Assembly: GCA_001247695.2 (NCBI GenBank) | Contig: LGRX02015990.1 | Location: 1-16,288 of the forward strand | DNA from: Cymbomonas tetramitiformis | Taxonomy: Eukaryota; Chlorophyta; Pyramimonadophyceae; Pyramimonadales; Pyramimonadaceae | DNA: 16,288 nucleotides | Reading direction: 5' to 3' | Shown: piece by piece, positions 7,395 to 15,482 of the stretch | Numbering within the stretch: the stretch's first letter is position 1 | How the letters are laid out: each line of letters opens with the position of its first letter | The notes under the pieces: generated by a model | The model's input: the letters and a program-made list of their open reading frames with translations, nothing else | Told to the model about the DNA's origin: nothing | The model's database searches: none | Made by a program: the position numbers and the translations under genes

Positions 7395-7580
7395 GTATTC
7401 ACACGCATGATTCCGCTAATCCATACGGGTAAACCCTTATCCACACGCGCGGATGTATGTGTCCACACGCGTGTTTCAACAAACTCCAATTTTGACGTCC
7501 ATACGTATGGATTGGCGAATTCCGATCGTCCATACGTCTGTCCACACGTCGTCCGTACGCATGAGTTCGTTCGTTGACAC
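7395..7580. repeat. Degenerate CCAYACG-motif region, left flank of satellite
   Basis: Short motifs of the form CCATACG or CCACACG and their complements recur every 10 to 30 bp (for example at about 7421, 7441, 7458, 7500, 7530 and 7540). They are the same words that build the 180-bp array to the right but are not arranged in a clear longer unit. Confidence 0.6.
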
Positions 7581-8520
7581 GCCCCCGTGGTGCCCATATA
7601 TGGCTGATGAAGGGGCAAGCAACGCTCGGGCACACCCAGGCCCGGGTGCAATGGCTGTCCACACGTGCGGACAAGCGCAAACGAGTGGCACGGCACGGGC
7701 CTCACACTGTCCATACGCCCGTCCACACGTCGTTCGTACGCGTCGGTACGACCCAGGGACACGCCCCCATGGTGTCCATGTGGCTGATGAAGGGGAAGGA
7801 AATGCTTGGGTACACCCAGGCCTGGGTGCAATGGGTGTCCACACGTGCGGACAAGCGCAAACGAGTGGCACGGCACGGGCCTCACACTGTCCATACGCCC
7901 GTCCACACGTCGTCCGTACGCGTCGGTACGACCCAGGGACACGCCCCCATGGTGTCCATGTGGCTGATGAAGGGGAAGGAAATGCTTGGGTACACCCAGG
8001 CCCGGGTGCAATGGCTGTCCACACGTGCGGACAAGCGCAAACGAGTGGCACGGCACGGGCCTCACACTGTCCATACGCCCGTCCACACGTCGTCCGTACG
8101 CGTCGGTACGGTCCAGGGACACATCCCCATGGTGTCCATGTGGCTGATGAAGGGGAAGGAAATGCTCGGGTACACCCAGGCCTGGGTGCAATGGGTGTCC
8201 ACACGTGCGGACAAGCGCAAAAGAGTGGCACGGCACGGGCCTCACACTGTCCATACGCCCGTCCACACGTCATCCGTACGCATCAGTACGTCCAGGGACA
8301 CGTCCACATGGTGTCCACATGGCTGAGGAGGGGGCAAGCAGTGCTCGGGTACACCCAGGCCCGGGTGCAATGGCTGTCCACACGTGCGGACAAGCGCAAA
8401 AGAGTGGCACGGCACGGGCCTCACACTGTCCATACGCCCGTCCACACGTCGTCCGTACGCGTGGGTACGGTCCAGGGACACGTCCCCATGGTGTCCATAT
8501 GGCCGAGGAGGGGTAGAAGC
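7581..8520. repeat. Tandem satellite array, unit about 180 bp, five copies plus a part
   Basis: Units begin at about 7581, 7762, 7942, 8122, 8301 and 8481 (the last partial). Each has the same order: GTGTCCATGTGG-like start, a GGGTGCAATGG segment, the near-palindrome GTCCACACGTGCGGAC, a GGCACGGCACGGG block, and a cluster of CCATACG, CCACACG and CGTACGCG words. Units differ by scattered substitutions and 1-bp indels. The array is CpG-rich. Because the period is a multiple of three and stops are rare, long open frames appear on both strands; these are artefacts. Confidence 0.95.
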
Positions 8521-8815
8521 GGCATTTCTCGCAGTCCGCACGTGTGGACAACATTTTCCAGTGGTTCATGCGTATGGACGGCACCTATCCATACGGTCGG
8601 AGCGTCCACACGCGTAATAAAATCAGGTAAACTAGCATACGTCGTCCACACGGATGCGCACGTACGGACGACGTATGGATTTATCGTATGGACACCGTAT
8701 GAACATCACTTTTACAAATTAGACAATTTCACACGTGTGGATTTAGCAAAAAAAGCGTCCATAGGGTGTCCGTACGCTGTCCACGCGTCGGACGGACGGT
8801 TTTCCACGCGTGTAA
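8521..8815. repeat. Degenerate CCAYACG-motif region, right flank of satellite
   Basis: The motif words of the array continue without the 180-bp order. They include GTCCGCACGTGTGGAC at 8534-8549, which is the exact reverse complement of the array's 16-mer, CGTATGGAC at about 8571 and 8685, and GTCCACACGCGT at about 8604. Confidence 0.6.
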
Positions 8816-8839
8816 AAAGGCCAATAATTTGTAGGGCTA

Positions 8840-8953
8840 GGGGCTATCAGAGCCCATAATAATAACCCTGAACCTAAAGTCCAGCACCCAATTACAGTGG
8901 TAGCACCTGAGAGGTGCGGGGCATTGGCGTAATATGAGGTAGCATTGAGCTAC
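8840..8953. other. Three perfect short hairpins in a row
   Basis: The inverted repeats are GGGCT-ATCAG-AGCCC (8841-8855), GCACCT-GAG-AGGTGC (8903-8917) and GTAGC-ATTGA-GCTAC (8939-8953). All arms match perfectly. I recognise no tRNA, snRNA or ribozyme core here. Confidence 0.55.
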
Positions 8954-9680
8954 AACAGCACTTCTGGAGAAGCGTCTGCACTCATACCCACACATACGCT
9001 GCGCGAGCTGTTAACGTTCAATAATAGCCTCGCCATATATCATATATCATATCGCTTGCTAGCGATCCCTAAGAGTGGTATTCTAACTCGTCAAGGCGAC
9101 GAACGAGGACATATCAAGTGTGAGTGCAACAGTAGAGATATTGTATTTTGTGTGTGCAGGTTCGCGGATCGCGTATACATACAGGCACCGCAGTCGCACA
9201 TACACGACATATCTCGCATAATATCAACCGTTGCGGAATAAACAGCGAAAGCAGTGCGCGAGGAGACATCGTCGCAATCGCAATTGTTCGCATACACACC
9301 GTCAGTGGATAACAGCGCGACAAGGTGTGCATGAAGCATACAGACCGCACAAATGCGCTGCTATCATTCGCAAAATTGTACGAGATGCGACATATTGACG
9401 CGCGGATTAACAAATCATCATCAGTGTATGTTCCGTACGCGAAATGGCATTCGTATCATATGCCGTACATACTGCGACAGAGATATGTTCACCATTCGCA
9501 GCGCACACAACAGCGACTTTGACAAATTGCTTACTCGCACTAATTTTCAGTGCAGTGTACGCATCAAAATATCGTCATTTCATATGGTTGCAAAAATCAC
9601 TCGTCTGCGCGCATTATGATTTACCTTGACAAGATATGTACATACCTGCTAGATTCATCATGAACAGATGACGCGCGATG
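8954..9680. other. Gene-free AT-rich DNA with many CpG
   Basis: I see no convincing gene; open frames here are short and unlike any family I know. The stretch 9001-9620 contains roughly 50 CpG dinucleotides by eye, in words such as TTCGCA, GCGCGA and CGTACGCG, despite the overall AT richness. It ends at about 9680 where CpG almost vanishes. Confidence 0.6.
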
Positions 9681-10258
9681 ATGGTATATGTATGCAGCAT
9701 ACCATTCAAAATCTGTGATGCTTGCACATAAGAGATGGTATTTATCCATTCACTGGCAGATTTACATACAAGTTTGCAATCATATATGTGTGTACCATAT
9801 GCAGTGTGTGTAACTATACCACACACACACACATATTATGACACCAGATGAAGTGGATGCTGTGCAGCAAATATCATAGTGTGTGCAGTAAATTTCACAT
9901 GTATGTACAATTATATGAGTGTGCAGTACTTACAATACATGCAACACCACACACACACACTTGCAGTATATACTATTCATTCAGTATATACCAAGTGCAT
10001 GCAGCAAGATGTACCATGCATTATTATACTGTGCAACTATATTGTGCAGTTTGATTCCACTCTGTTATACAGTGACATATGCATACATTTATGCAGCCAG
10101 CTTGATCACGATAGCAGCTGGCATGCATAAACCAACTTGATCACGATAGCAGCTGGCATGTATGGTCACATATAACAATGCATCAGACATTGCAAAATAA
10201 ATCACATAGCATACCTGCTGTGCATGACTAAACTATAAATGAACCCACTTGGTGTAAG
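9681..10258. other. Gene-free, CpG-depleted DNA with CA microsatellites
   Basis: No gene is visible. I count only two CpG between 9681 and 10258, both in the duplicated segment at 10101-10160. TG and CA are very frequent (TGTGTGCAG, CATGTATG). Short CA runs lie at 9820-9833 and about 9947-9960. Confidence 0.6.
10101..10160. repeat. 25-bp direct duplication
   Basis: The 25-bp sequence beginning CTTGATCACGATAGC at 10101-10125 is repeated exactly at 10136-10160, an offset of 35 bp. Confidence 0.9.
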
Positions 10259-10531
10259 GTGCCTCTTCATGATCTTAACACAATAATTAGCTCAGTATAC
10301 CCTGACGCAGGATTTGGGATGGGTATACTGTTCTATTGTGGATCACTGAAAGGAATGCTCACCGGAACCGTGTGTGAAATCTACCCGAGCAACTCATCAC
10401 TGCCGATGAGATATGCAGGATTACTGTCACTAACCGAGTTGATATACATCATGTTAGATACGCATGCTGTTAGTGGTATACAGATCATCTTATGTGATAG
10501 ATCAATTTGGTATAGTGTAATAAATCAGTAA
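10259..10531 (+). pseudogene. Possible remnant of a retroelement RNase H-like domain
   Basis: This 90-codon open frame starts at GTG, with TAA just before it. It holds PDAGFGMGILFYCG, then LPMRYAGLLSLTELIYIML, then SGIQIILCDRSIWYSVI. The order Asp-Gly-rich strand, helix with many Leu, then I-x-x-CD recalls RNase H domains of some retroelements, but the expected Glu of the helix is not at its place. It has more CpG (about seven) than the DNA on either side, so it may be a separate insertion. Chance openness is a real alternative; I would not call it a working gene. Confidence 0.2.
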
Positions 10532-10564
10532 TTACCTATACTAAGTGTGTGTACAGCACATATC

Positions 10565-10581
10565 CCACACACACACACACA
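10565..10581. repeat. CA microsatellite
   Basis: A run of alternating C and A of about 17 bases in the gene-free stretch 10532-12357. Confidence 0.9.
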
Positions 10582-10656
10582 TGCTGTACTCAATCAGAAA
10601 GTACCTATGCAGTGACTTATGTATTGTTATAACACTGACATCATTAAGTATAATGA

Positions 10657-10927
10657 CATTACACTGACTCCTAAGTGTAATGATCAAGTCACTGACACTA
10701 CTATGTAAGTTGACAATACACTGACTCACAAGTGTAATGATCAAGTATTGTATCAATACATAATACATAGATACCATCCAGCAAACACATGTGCGTGCTG
10801 GATGTCAAGTGATGGCGATAGATATGGGACAGGATCAAATAACATGCTGAAGGGCTGGATGGAGATATCTCCAGACCCGAAGGCAGTATACAGTGCTCAG
10901 ATAACAGCTGGTCACTGTTGAGCACTG
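10657..10927. repeat. Cluster of perfect inverted repeats and a 29-bp direct repeat
   Basis: Arms found by eye: CATTACACT / AGTGTAATG (10657-10665, 10674-10682); CATCCAGCA / TGCTGGATG (10775-10783, 10796-10804); the 14-bp palindrome TGGAGATATCTCCA (10860-10873); CAGTGCTC / GAGCACTG (10891-10898, 10920-10927). A direct repeat beginning ACACTGACTC occurs at 10661-10689 and 10718-10746 with two differences. No gene is visible here. Confidence 0.7.
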
Positions 10928-11071
10928 TCCATTCGTCCCACACACTATTGCTGGAGCAACAACAACTTCTACATTGCATTCTGACAATTGATACAGTATT
11001 GATCAGTTCAATTGCATGTAACTCTTTCAGATCAGTAATCACATTGACATCTGATAGAGGTTGTTATAGAC

Positions 11072-11097
11072 AACACACACACACACATGTGTGTGTG
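11072..11097. repeat. CA run meeting a TG run
   Basis: (CA)n at 11072-11087 passes directly into (TG)5 at 11088-11097, making a perfect palindrome centred on CATG that could extrude as a hairpin. Confidence 0.85.
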
Positions 11098-11133
11098 ACA
11101 CTGCTTTGATTTATTTATCAAGCTTTGTCTGAA

Positions 11134-11334
11134 TCTACTTGGAAACTAAAGATATCACTTGATATTCTTTCAGTGCACTGCCATATGCCCAAGTAGATAA
11201 TAGGTTACTGACAAGTTATCACTTAAGTGACTGACTCACTTAAAGTTGATACACCTAATATATATATTGGGAAGTGGACCATAACTTCCATGGGTTTCAA
11301 TCAGCAAAACCCATATGTGTGTGTAACCACACAT
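11134..11334. repeat. Second cluster of perfect inverted repeats, possible MITE-like DNA
   Basis: Arms: TCTACTTGG / CCAAGTAGA (11134-11142, 11189-11197, a 64-bp unit); palindrome TCACTTAAGTGA (11219-11230); GAAGT / ACTTC (11271-11275, 11284-11288); ATGGGTTT / AAACCCAT (11290-11297, 11307-11314); ATGTGTG / CACACAT (11315-11321, 11328-11334). The last three follow one another with almost no gap. No coding frame is supported. Confidence 0.6.
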
Positions 11335-11483
11335 GTTGACCATCAGATATCTTCACTATTATGCCATGAAAAATACCATGTGCAAAAGTGAGATAAGTTG
11401 CATGAGTTCTGTAAGTTGCACATTACACACACACTCAGTGGGTGTTGTATATGACCAACATATATATATAATGGCCAGAATCA

Positions 11484-11960
11484 GTGAAAATGGGTAAAAA
11501 CCCATTGCGGGAGATTTCAAAATTGAAATTCGGACTCCATTTTTTCACGGATTATCATTTTATACCTATTAAGGTATCTGAAAAACATTATGTGCACAGT
11601 CATATCTCATGTAACACCCTAAATATCAGGTGTGTAACACCTAGGGGTGTACATAGTCGCTGTAACTAAATACGTGAAAAACTCACACGTATGATTTCAA
11701 AATGAAAATTTGGGTTTCATTTTTTTCATTACTCCATTTTATCAGCTATTGAAAAATATGCTCAAAATAGTACAGCACTTGTAACACCCTGTAACACCCT
11801 TTAAATCACGTGTACAGTTACAGGGGTGTAACATACCTCCTAAATACCACGTGATATACAGTGATATATTAAATGCAGTTTTGCTTCAATTTCTTTGAAA
11901 AATGTTCATACTGCTTTAATTTGACATAATTTAGTGTTACTGATATCAAGTAACACCCTA
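11484..11960. repeat. Diverged tandem repeat of about 170 bp
   Basis: GTAACACCCT occurs at 11611, 11781, 11791 and 11950, a spacing near 170 bp. Before the first two sites lies a similar AT-rich block: GATTTCAAAAT, GAAATT or GAAAATT, a T-rich run, then CATTTTAT. The third unit is weaker. Complementary forms (AGGGGTGTAAC, GGTGTGTAAC) close by make short hairpins. The units are much more diverged than those at 7581-8520 and share no motif with them. Confidence 0.5.
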
Positions 11961-12086
11961 ATGTCACTGTGGGTGATAAGGGTCACTGTAACACTATACA
12001 CCCTGAAATGCCGCTATATAATAGCAAAACACTCTGTGTTTGGCATTTATGTCATGCTGAAATCAGCACAGTTATGACAATATTTC

Positions 12087-12174
12087 GGGCAACAACCCAA
12101 AAACTGTCGGGCAACAACCCAAAAACTGTAGGGCGACAACCCAAGGACTGTAGGGCTGCAACCCTAAAACTGTA
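12087..12174. repeat. 22-bp minisatellite, four copies
   Basis: Copies start at 12087, 12109, 12131 and 12153. Each has the form GGGC-AACAA-CCC then AAAACTGT, with the GGG and CCC able to pair. In the fourth copy AGGG pairs with CCCT. DNA from 12175 to 12357 holds only TA-rich microsatellite sequence and no gene that I can see. Confidence 0.9.
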
Positions 12175-12357
12175 TAAGCTGCTTCCTATAAGGACTGCAT
12201 GCTATATCATGAGGTATAAAGGCAACTGACAACTGCCTATGTGTTCACACTTCCTTGAGGGGGGAAGAAGGTGGATATATACATACATCACCTCATTATA
12301 ATGTACAGATATAATACATGTACAAAATATAGATATATATACTATATATATACACAC

Positions 12358-13252
12358 TGAACGGCATGAGATCGGCCAACAAAAGCCAGCCCATCATCAT
12401 CCCAGTGGATGTGAAAAGCAAATCAAGAGCAGGGCGGGGCCGTGACAAGATACCACAAACTCATACATATTCCCAACCCAGATGCAAGGCAGCATGGAAG
12501 GATGATACGATGTGACCGATCATCGCCCAACAATTGTTGGTCTCTGGGTAACGGAGTAAGCGGACCCTGCTGGCATGCCCCCCAGTGGCTCCCGGTCGAT
12601 GGATGGGACCTGTTGGTCCATGGTTATGTCATGAATGCAGTCACACCACACAGCATGGACACCCCATGTCAAAAAGGAAACATGCGGGCACCTAAGTGCT
12701 CCCCACAAAATTCAAGGGAGAACACAGAAGTTGTACATCACCACCTTCTGCCTCTCCTCGCAGCACGACAGACGAATCTACCGAGCTCTCCAAGAGGCAG
12801 TGCCCGCCAGAATGGCACCACAGGGATAACCGCCTCCCAAAACCCACTTCCACCCGGCGGCCGTCCCCGTTCACAGCGATCCGCCAGTACTTCATATCAA
12901 GGTCAAAGAACGCAAGTCCCCCGGCATGTGTAATAACCATGAGCACTGTACACGGAGAGGGAGCTAGCGTCAGACGAATCCAAGACGCTCCCAAAAAGCG
13001 AGCCGTAGACGAATCCCCGACGCACTCAAAGAGGCAGTACCCATCAGAAGGGTACCACAGGGACAGCCACATCCCATCATCCAAATCATTCCAGTGGCCG
13101 TCCCCGTTCACAACGAGATGCCAGTACCCCATAAAGTGGGTATCGATCACCAGTCCCCCGGCAGGTGAAAAAGCCCCAAGGCACTGGACATAAATAGAGC
13201 CAGCCGCAGACGAATCCCCGACGCCCTCAAAGAGGCAGTACCCGCCAGAAGG
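12358..13252 (-). repeat. Shared 3' segment (pseudo-LTR), copy A
   Basis: It aligns with 14517-15413 in the same orientation. By eye I count about 13 substitutions and a 2-bp difference in a run of A, so about 98.5% identity. Nine of the substitutions fall in the outer 190 bp. It contains the diverged first unit and most of the second unit of the 201-bp repeat. Confidence 0.9.
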
Positions 13253-13492
13253 GTACCACAGGGACAGCCACATCCCATCATCCAAATCATTCCAGTGGCC
13301 GTCCCCGTTCACAACGATCCGCCAATACCCCATAAAGTGGCTGTTAACCACCAGTCCCCCGGCAGGTGAAAAAGCCCCAAGGCACTGGACATAAATAGAG
13401 CCAGCCGCAGACGAATCCCCGACGCCCTCAAAGAGGCAGTACCCGTCAGAAGGGTACCACAGGGACAGCCACAATCCCATCATCCAAATCAT
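12692..13492 (-). CDS. Open frame of 67-residue tandem repeats, function unknown
   Basis: A 266-codon frame on the minus strand consists of three to four repeats of about 67 residues plus a diverged C-terminal unit. Each repeat reads roughly GYWxxVVNGDGHWNDLDDG, then MWLSLWYPSxGYCLFEGVGDSS, then YVQCLGAFSPAGGLV. The repeats are rich in Trp, Gly, Tyr and Asp and carry two regular Cys. I do not recognise the family. The ATG used lies at a 1-bp insertion, so the frame probably once began further upstream in the array (13730). Since the DNA period is a multiple of three, openness alone is weak evidence, and the plus strand is also open for 165 codons. Differences between units, such as the HL to RI change with a silent Tyr change beside it, keep the frame. 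It lies downstream of the RT in the same element. Confidence 0.3.
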   Translation of the reverse strand: MIWMMGLWLSLWYPSDGYCLFEGVGDSSAAGSIYVQCLGAFSPAGGLVVNSHFMGYWRIVVNGDGHWNDLDDGMWLSLWYPSGGYCLFEGVGDSSAAGSIYVQCLGAFSPAGGLVIDTHFMGYWHLVVNGDGHWNDLDDGMWLSLWYPSDGYCLFECVGDSSTARFLGASWIRLTLAPSPCTVLMVITHAGGLAFFDLDMKYWRIAVNGDGRRVEVGFGRRLSLWCHSGGHCLLESSVDSSVVLRGEAEGGDVQLLCSPLNFVGST

Positions 13493-13735
13493 TCCAGTGG
13501 CCGTCCCCGTTCACAACGAGATGTCAGCACCCCATAACGTGGCTGTCAACCACCAGTCCCCCGGCAGGTGAAAAAGCCCCAAGGCACTGGACATAAAAAG
13601 AGCCAGCCGCAGACGAATCCCCGACGCCCTCAAAGAGGCAGTACCCGTCAGAAGGGTACCACAGGGACAGCCACATCCCATCATCCAAAGCACCCAAGTG
13701 GCCGTCCCCGTTAACAGCGAGATGCCACAACCCTA
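12861..13735 (-). repeat. Tandem repeat, unit 201 bp
   Basis: The word CCGTCCCCGTT marks the units at 12861, 13098, 13299, 13501 and 13702: spacings 237, 201, 202 and 201 bp. The 237-bp unit is diverged and longer; the 202-bp unit has one extra A at about 13473. In the unit near 13524 a TGG codon of the minus-strand frame reads TGA. The array would therefore be broken as a gene at two points. Confidence 0.92.
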
Positions 13736-13758
13736 TGGCGAGACGTATTCCCGGTCAG

Positions 13759-14472
13759 CTATGATGGCCCGAACTCCCACCCATTCGGACCTGGCACAAT
13801 GACACCGTCACGTAAGTCCCCCAGCTTACGCCTGACGCGCGAGATCCAGCAACCCGGACCTCGTCTATCATACAGACCGGGCCTCTCCACCATAAAGCGC
13901 CGCAAAAAGCCCCACAAACGCCTGCTGTGGTAACCCTTTTGTGTCATCCTGTGGAAAACAAGAGCTATGTTGTAAACAAAGTCTTGCCAAAGGACACATC
14001 TCTCAGCGAACCGATGTAGTTGGCTCGTGACAATCCCATACTTAGCTTTGTCGGCCAAGTACGAGTCATGTGCAGGGTACCTAATGACCTGGATGTCAGC
14101 ATATTGTGCATCCAGTCGTTTGTCATATATGGCAGTCATAAGGCCTCTGCGCCTATTTTGCTTGATGAGTATGTCCATGTAAGGGACACGCACACCCGCA
14201 TGTGCCAAAGATAGACTCAAAATGTGTTTGGGATAGATCCCTGCAGTGCCGGATTCGTTCAGATATAGATAGTCTTCCATATCTGGAATATTGAACGCCA
14301 GCAAGTCATCAATGTATCTACAAACGAAAAGAAACCTGTGCGCGTCATGAAAATTCCCCGCCTCCACAAGTCTGCGCATGAACGCAAGCTCATACGTAAA
14401 ACAGTAGAGGTTGGCAATGAAGCCCGCACAGCTCGTCCCCATAGGGATCCCCACAATTTGTCTGTAGATCAT
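13759..14472 (-). pseudogene. C-terminal half of a reverse transcriptase, Penelope-like
   Basis: The 237-codon frame begins at IYRQIVGIPMGTSCAGFIAN (RT motif B) and has catalytic YIDD at residues 53-56. Then come LSLSLAHAGVRVPYMDILIK and IYDKRLDAQYADIQVIRYPA, typical of the palm and thumb of Penelope-like and related RTs. The N-terminal half with motif A and its Asp is absent, and upstream in frame lies a TGA at about 14486 and then the edge of the next copy. The protein is therefore dead as a polymerase. After its TAG, no GIY-YIG endonuclease follows, which would fit elements with the endonuclease at the N-terminus. The ATG at 14472 is not a true start. Confidence 0.8.
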
Positions 14473-14500
14473 TATTGTAGATCAACATTGATCCATATAA

Positions 14501-14516
14501 CCCAATATATACACAC
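14501..14516. repeat. 16-bp direct repeat, left of copy 2 (likely target-site duplication)
   Basis: CCCAATATATACACAC occurs here and at 15415-15430, exactly bracketing the second retroelement copy; the bases outside both differ. Confidence 0.7.
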
Positions 14517-15413
14517 TGAACGGCATGAGATCGGCCAACAAAAGCCAGCCCACCATCATCCCAGTGGATGTGAGAAGCAAATCAGGAGCAGGGCGGGGCC
14601 GTGACAAGATACCACAAACTCATACATGTTCCCAACCCTGATGCAAAGCAGCATGGAAAGATGAAACGATGTGACCGATCATCGCCCAACGATTGTTGGT
14701 CTCTGGGTAACGGAGTAAGCGGACCCTGCTGGCATGCCCCCCAGTGGCTCCCGGTCGATGGATGGGACCTGTTGGTCCATGGTTATGTCATGAATGCAGT
14801 CACACCACACAGCATGGACACCCCATGTCAAAAAAAGGAAACATGCGGGCACCTAAGTGCTCCCCACAAAATTCAAGGGAGAACACAGAAGTTGTACATC
14901 ACCACCTTCTGCCTCTCCTCGCAGCACGACAGACGAATCTACCGAGCTCTCCAAGAGGCAGTGCCCGCCAGAATGGCACCACAGGGATAACCGCCTCCCA
15001 AAACCCACTTCCACCCGGCGGTCGTCCCCGTTCACAGCGATCCGTCAGTACTTCATATCAAGGTCAAAGAACGCAAGTCCCCCGGCATGTGTAATAACCA
15101 TGAGCATTGTACACGGAGAGGGAGCTAGCGTCAGACGAATCCAAGACACTCCCAAAAAGCGAGCCGTAGACGAATCCCCGACGCACTCAAAGAGGCAGTA
15201 CCCATCAGAAGGGTACCACAGGGACAGCCACATCCCATCATCCAAATCATTCCAGTGGCCGTCCCCGTTCACAACGAGATGCCAGTACCCCATAAAGTGG
15301 GTATCGATCACCAGTCCCCCGGCAGGTGAAAAAGCCCCAAGGCACTGGACATAAATAGAGCCAGCCGCAGACGAATCCCCGACGCCCTCAAAGAGGCAGT
15401 ACCCGCCAGAAGG
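14517..15413 (-). repeat. Shared 3' segment (pseudo-LTR), copy B
   Basis: It matches 12358-13252 with the differences described there. The identity stops at CAGAAGG, where copy A goes on into the rest of the 201-bp unit and copy B meets CCCAATATATACACAC. Confidence 0.9.
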
Positions 15414-15414
15414 C
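14517..15414 (-). mobile_element. 5'-truncated Penelope-like retroelement, copy 2
   Basis: This is the same 3' segment as in copy 1, in the same orientation, cut off inside the second unit of the 201-bp repeat (at about 15413). It has no RT. An exact 16-bp direct repeat flanks it, so it looks like an independent insertion into the TA/CA microsatellite beside copy 1, and not like a duplication of copy 1. Open frames on either strand repeat those of copy 1. Confidence 0.65.
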
Positions 15415-15430
15415 CCCAATATATACACAC
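15415..15430. repeat. 16-bp direct repeat, right of copy 2
   Basis: Second copy of CCCAATATATACACAC, passing into a CA run that ends at about 15438. Confidence 0.7.
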
Positions 15431-15482
15431 ACACACACAGCCAGTTGAAGGTTTTTTGTTGGTGATGTGTTTTGTCTTATAG

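Larger units (their letters stand above)
12358..14500 (-). mobile_element. 5'-truncated Penelope-like retroelement, copy 1
   Basis: Read on the minus strand, this copy starts inside an RT domain (14472 downward), passes through the 201-bp tandem repeats and ends at about 12358 next to a TATATACACAC microsatellite. The same microsatellite word lies on the other side (14506-14516). Loss of the 5' end, tandem copies sharing a 3' part (pseudo-LTRs) and insertion at microsatellites are features reported for Penelope-like elements with an N-terminal endonuclease, including those of green algae. The RT motif QIVGIPMGT plus YIDD fits this group, but a LINE-type element cannot be excluded. No endonuclease domain is visible after the RT. 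Confidence 0.6.

Noticed and set aside
7600..8175. CTGATGA followed by GAAA in the satellite units, as in a hammerhead ribozyme core
   Set aside because: The bases between the two words cannot form stem II, and the first unit lacks GAAA. Chance match.
7358..8859. Long open frames on both strands (up to 468 codons) across the 180-bp array
   Set aside because: The unit is a multiple of three and poor in stop codons, so several frames are open at once. The translations are low-complexity repeats without domain character.
8866..8953. A tRNA gene in the hairpin region
   Set aside because: There is no acceptor stem pairing around the hairpins and no standard A and B box in the right spacing.
9820..11097. 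A CRISPR-like array from the repeated short words
   Set aside because: There is no regular repeat-spacer pattern; the words are CA/TG microsatellites and inverted repeats, and the DNA is eukaryotic in character.
13524..14490. TGA codons next to a Cys codon in the minus-strand RT (about 14486) and repeat frames (about 13524), as possible selenocysteine sites
   Set aside because: In the repeat the other units have TGG at that place, so TGA looks like a simple mutation. No SECIS-like structure is evident.
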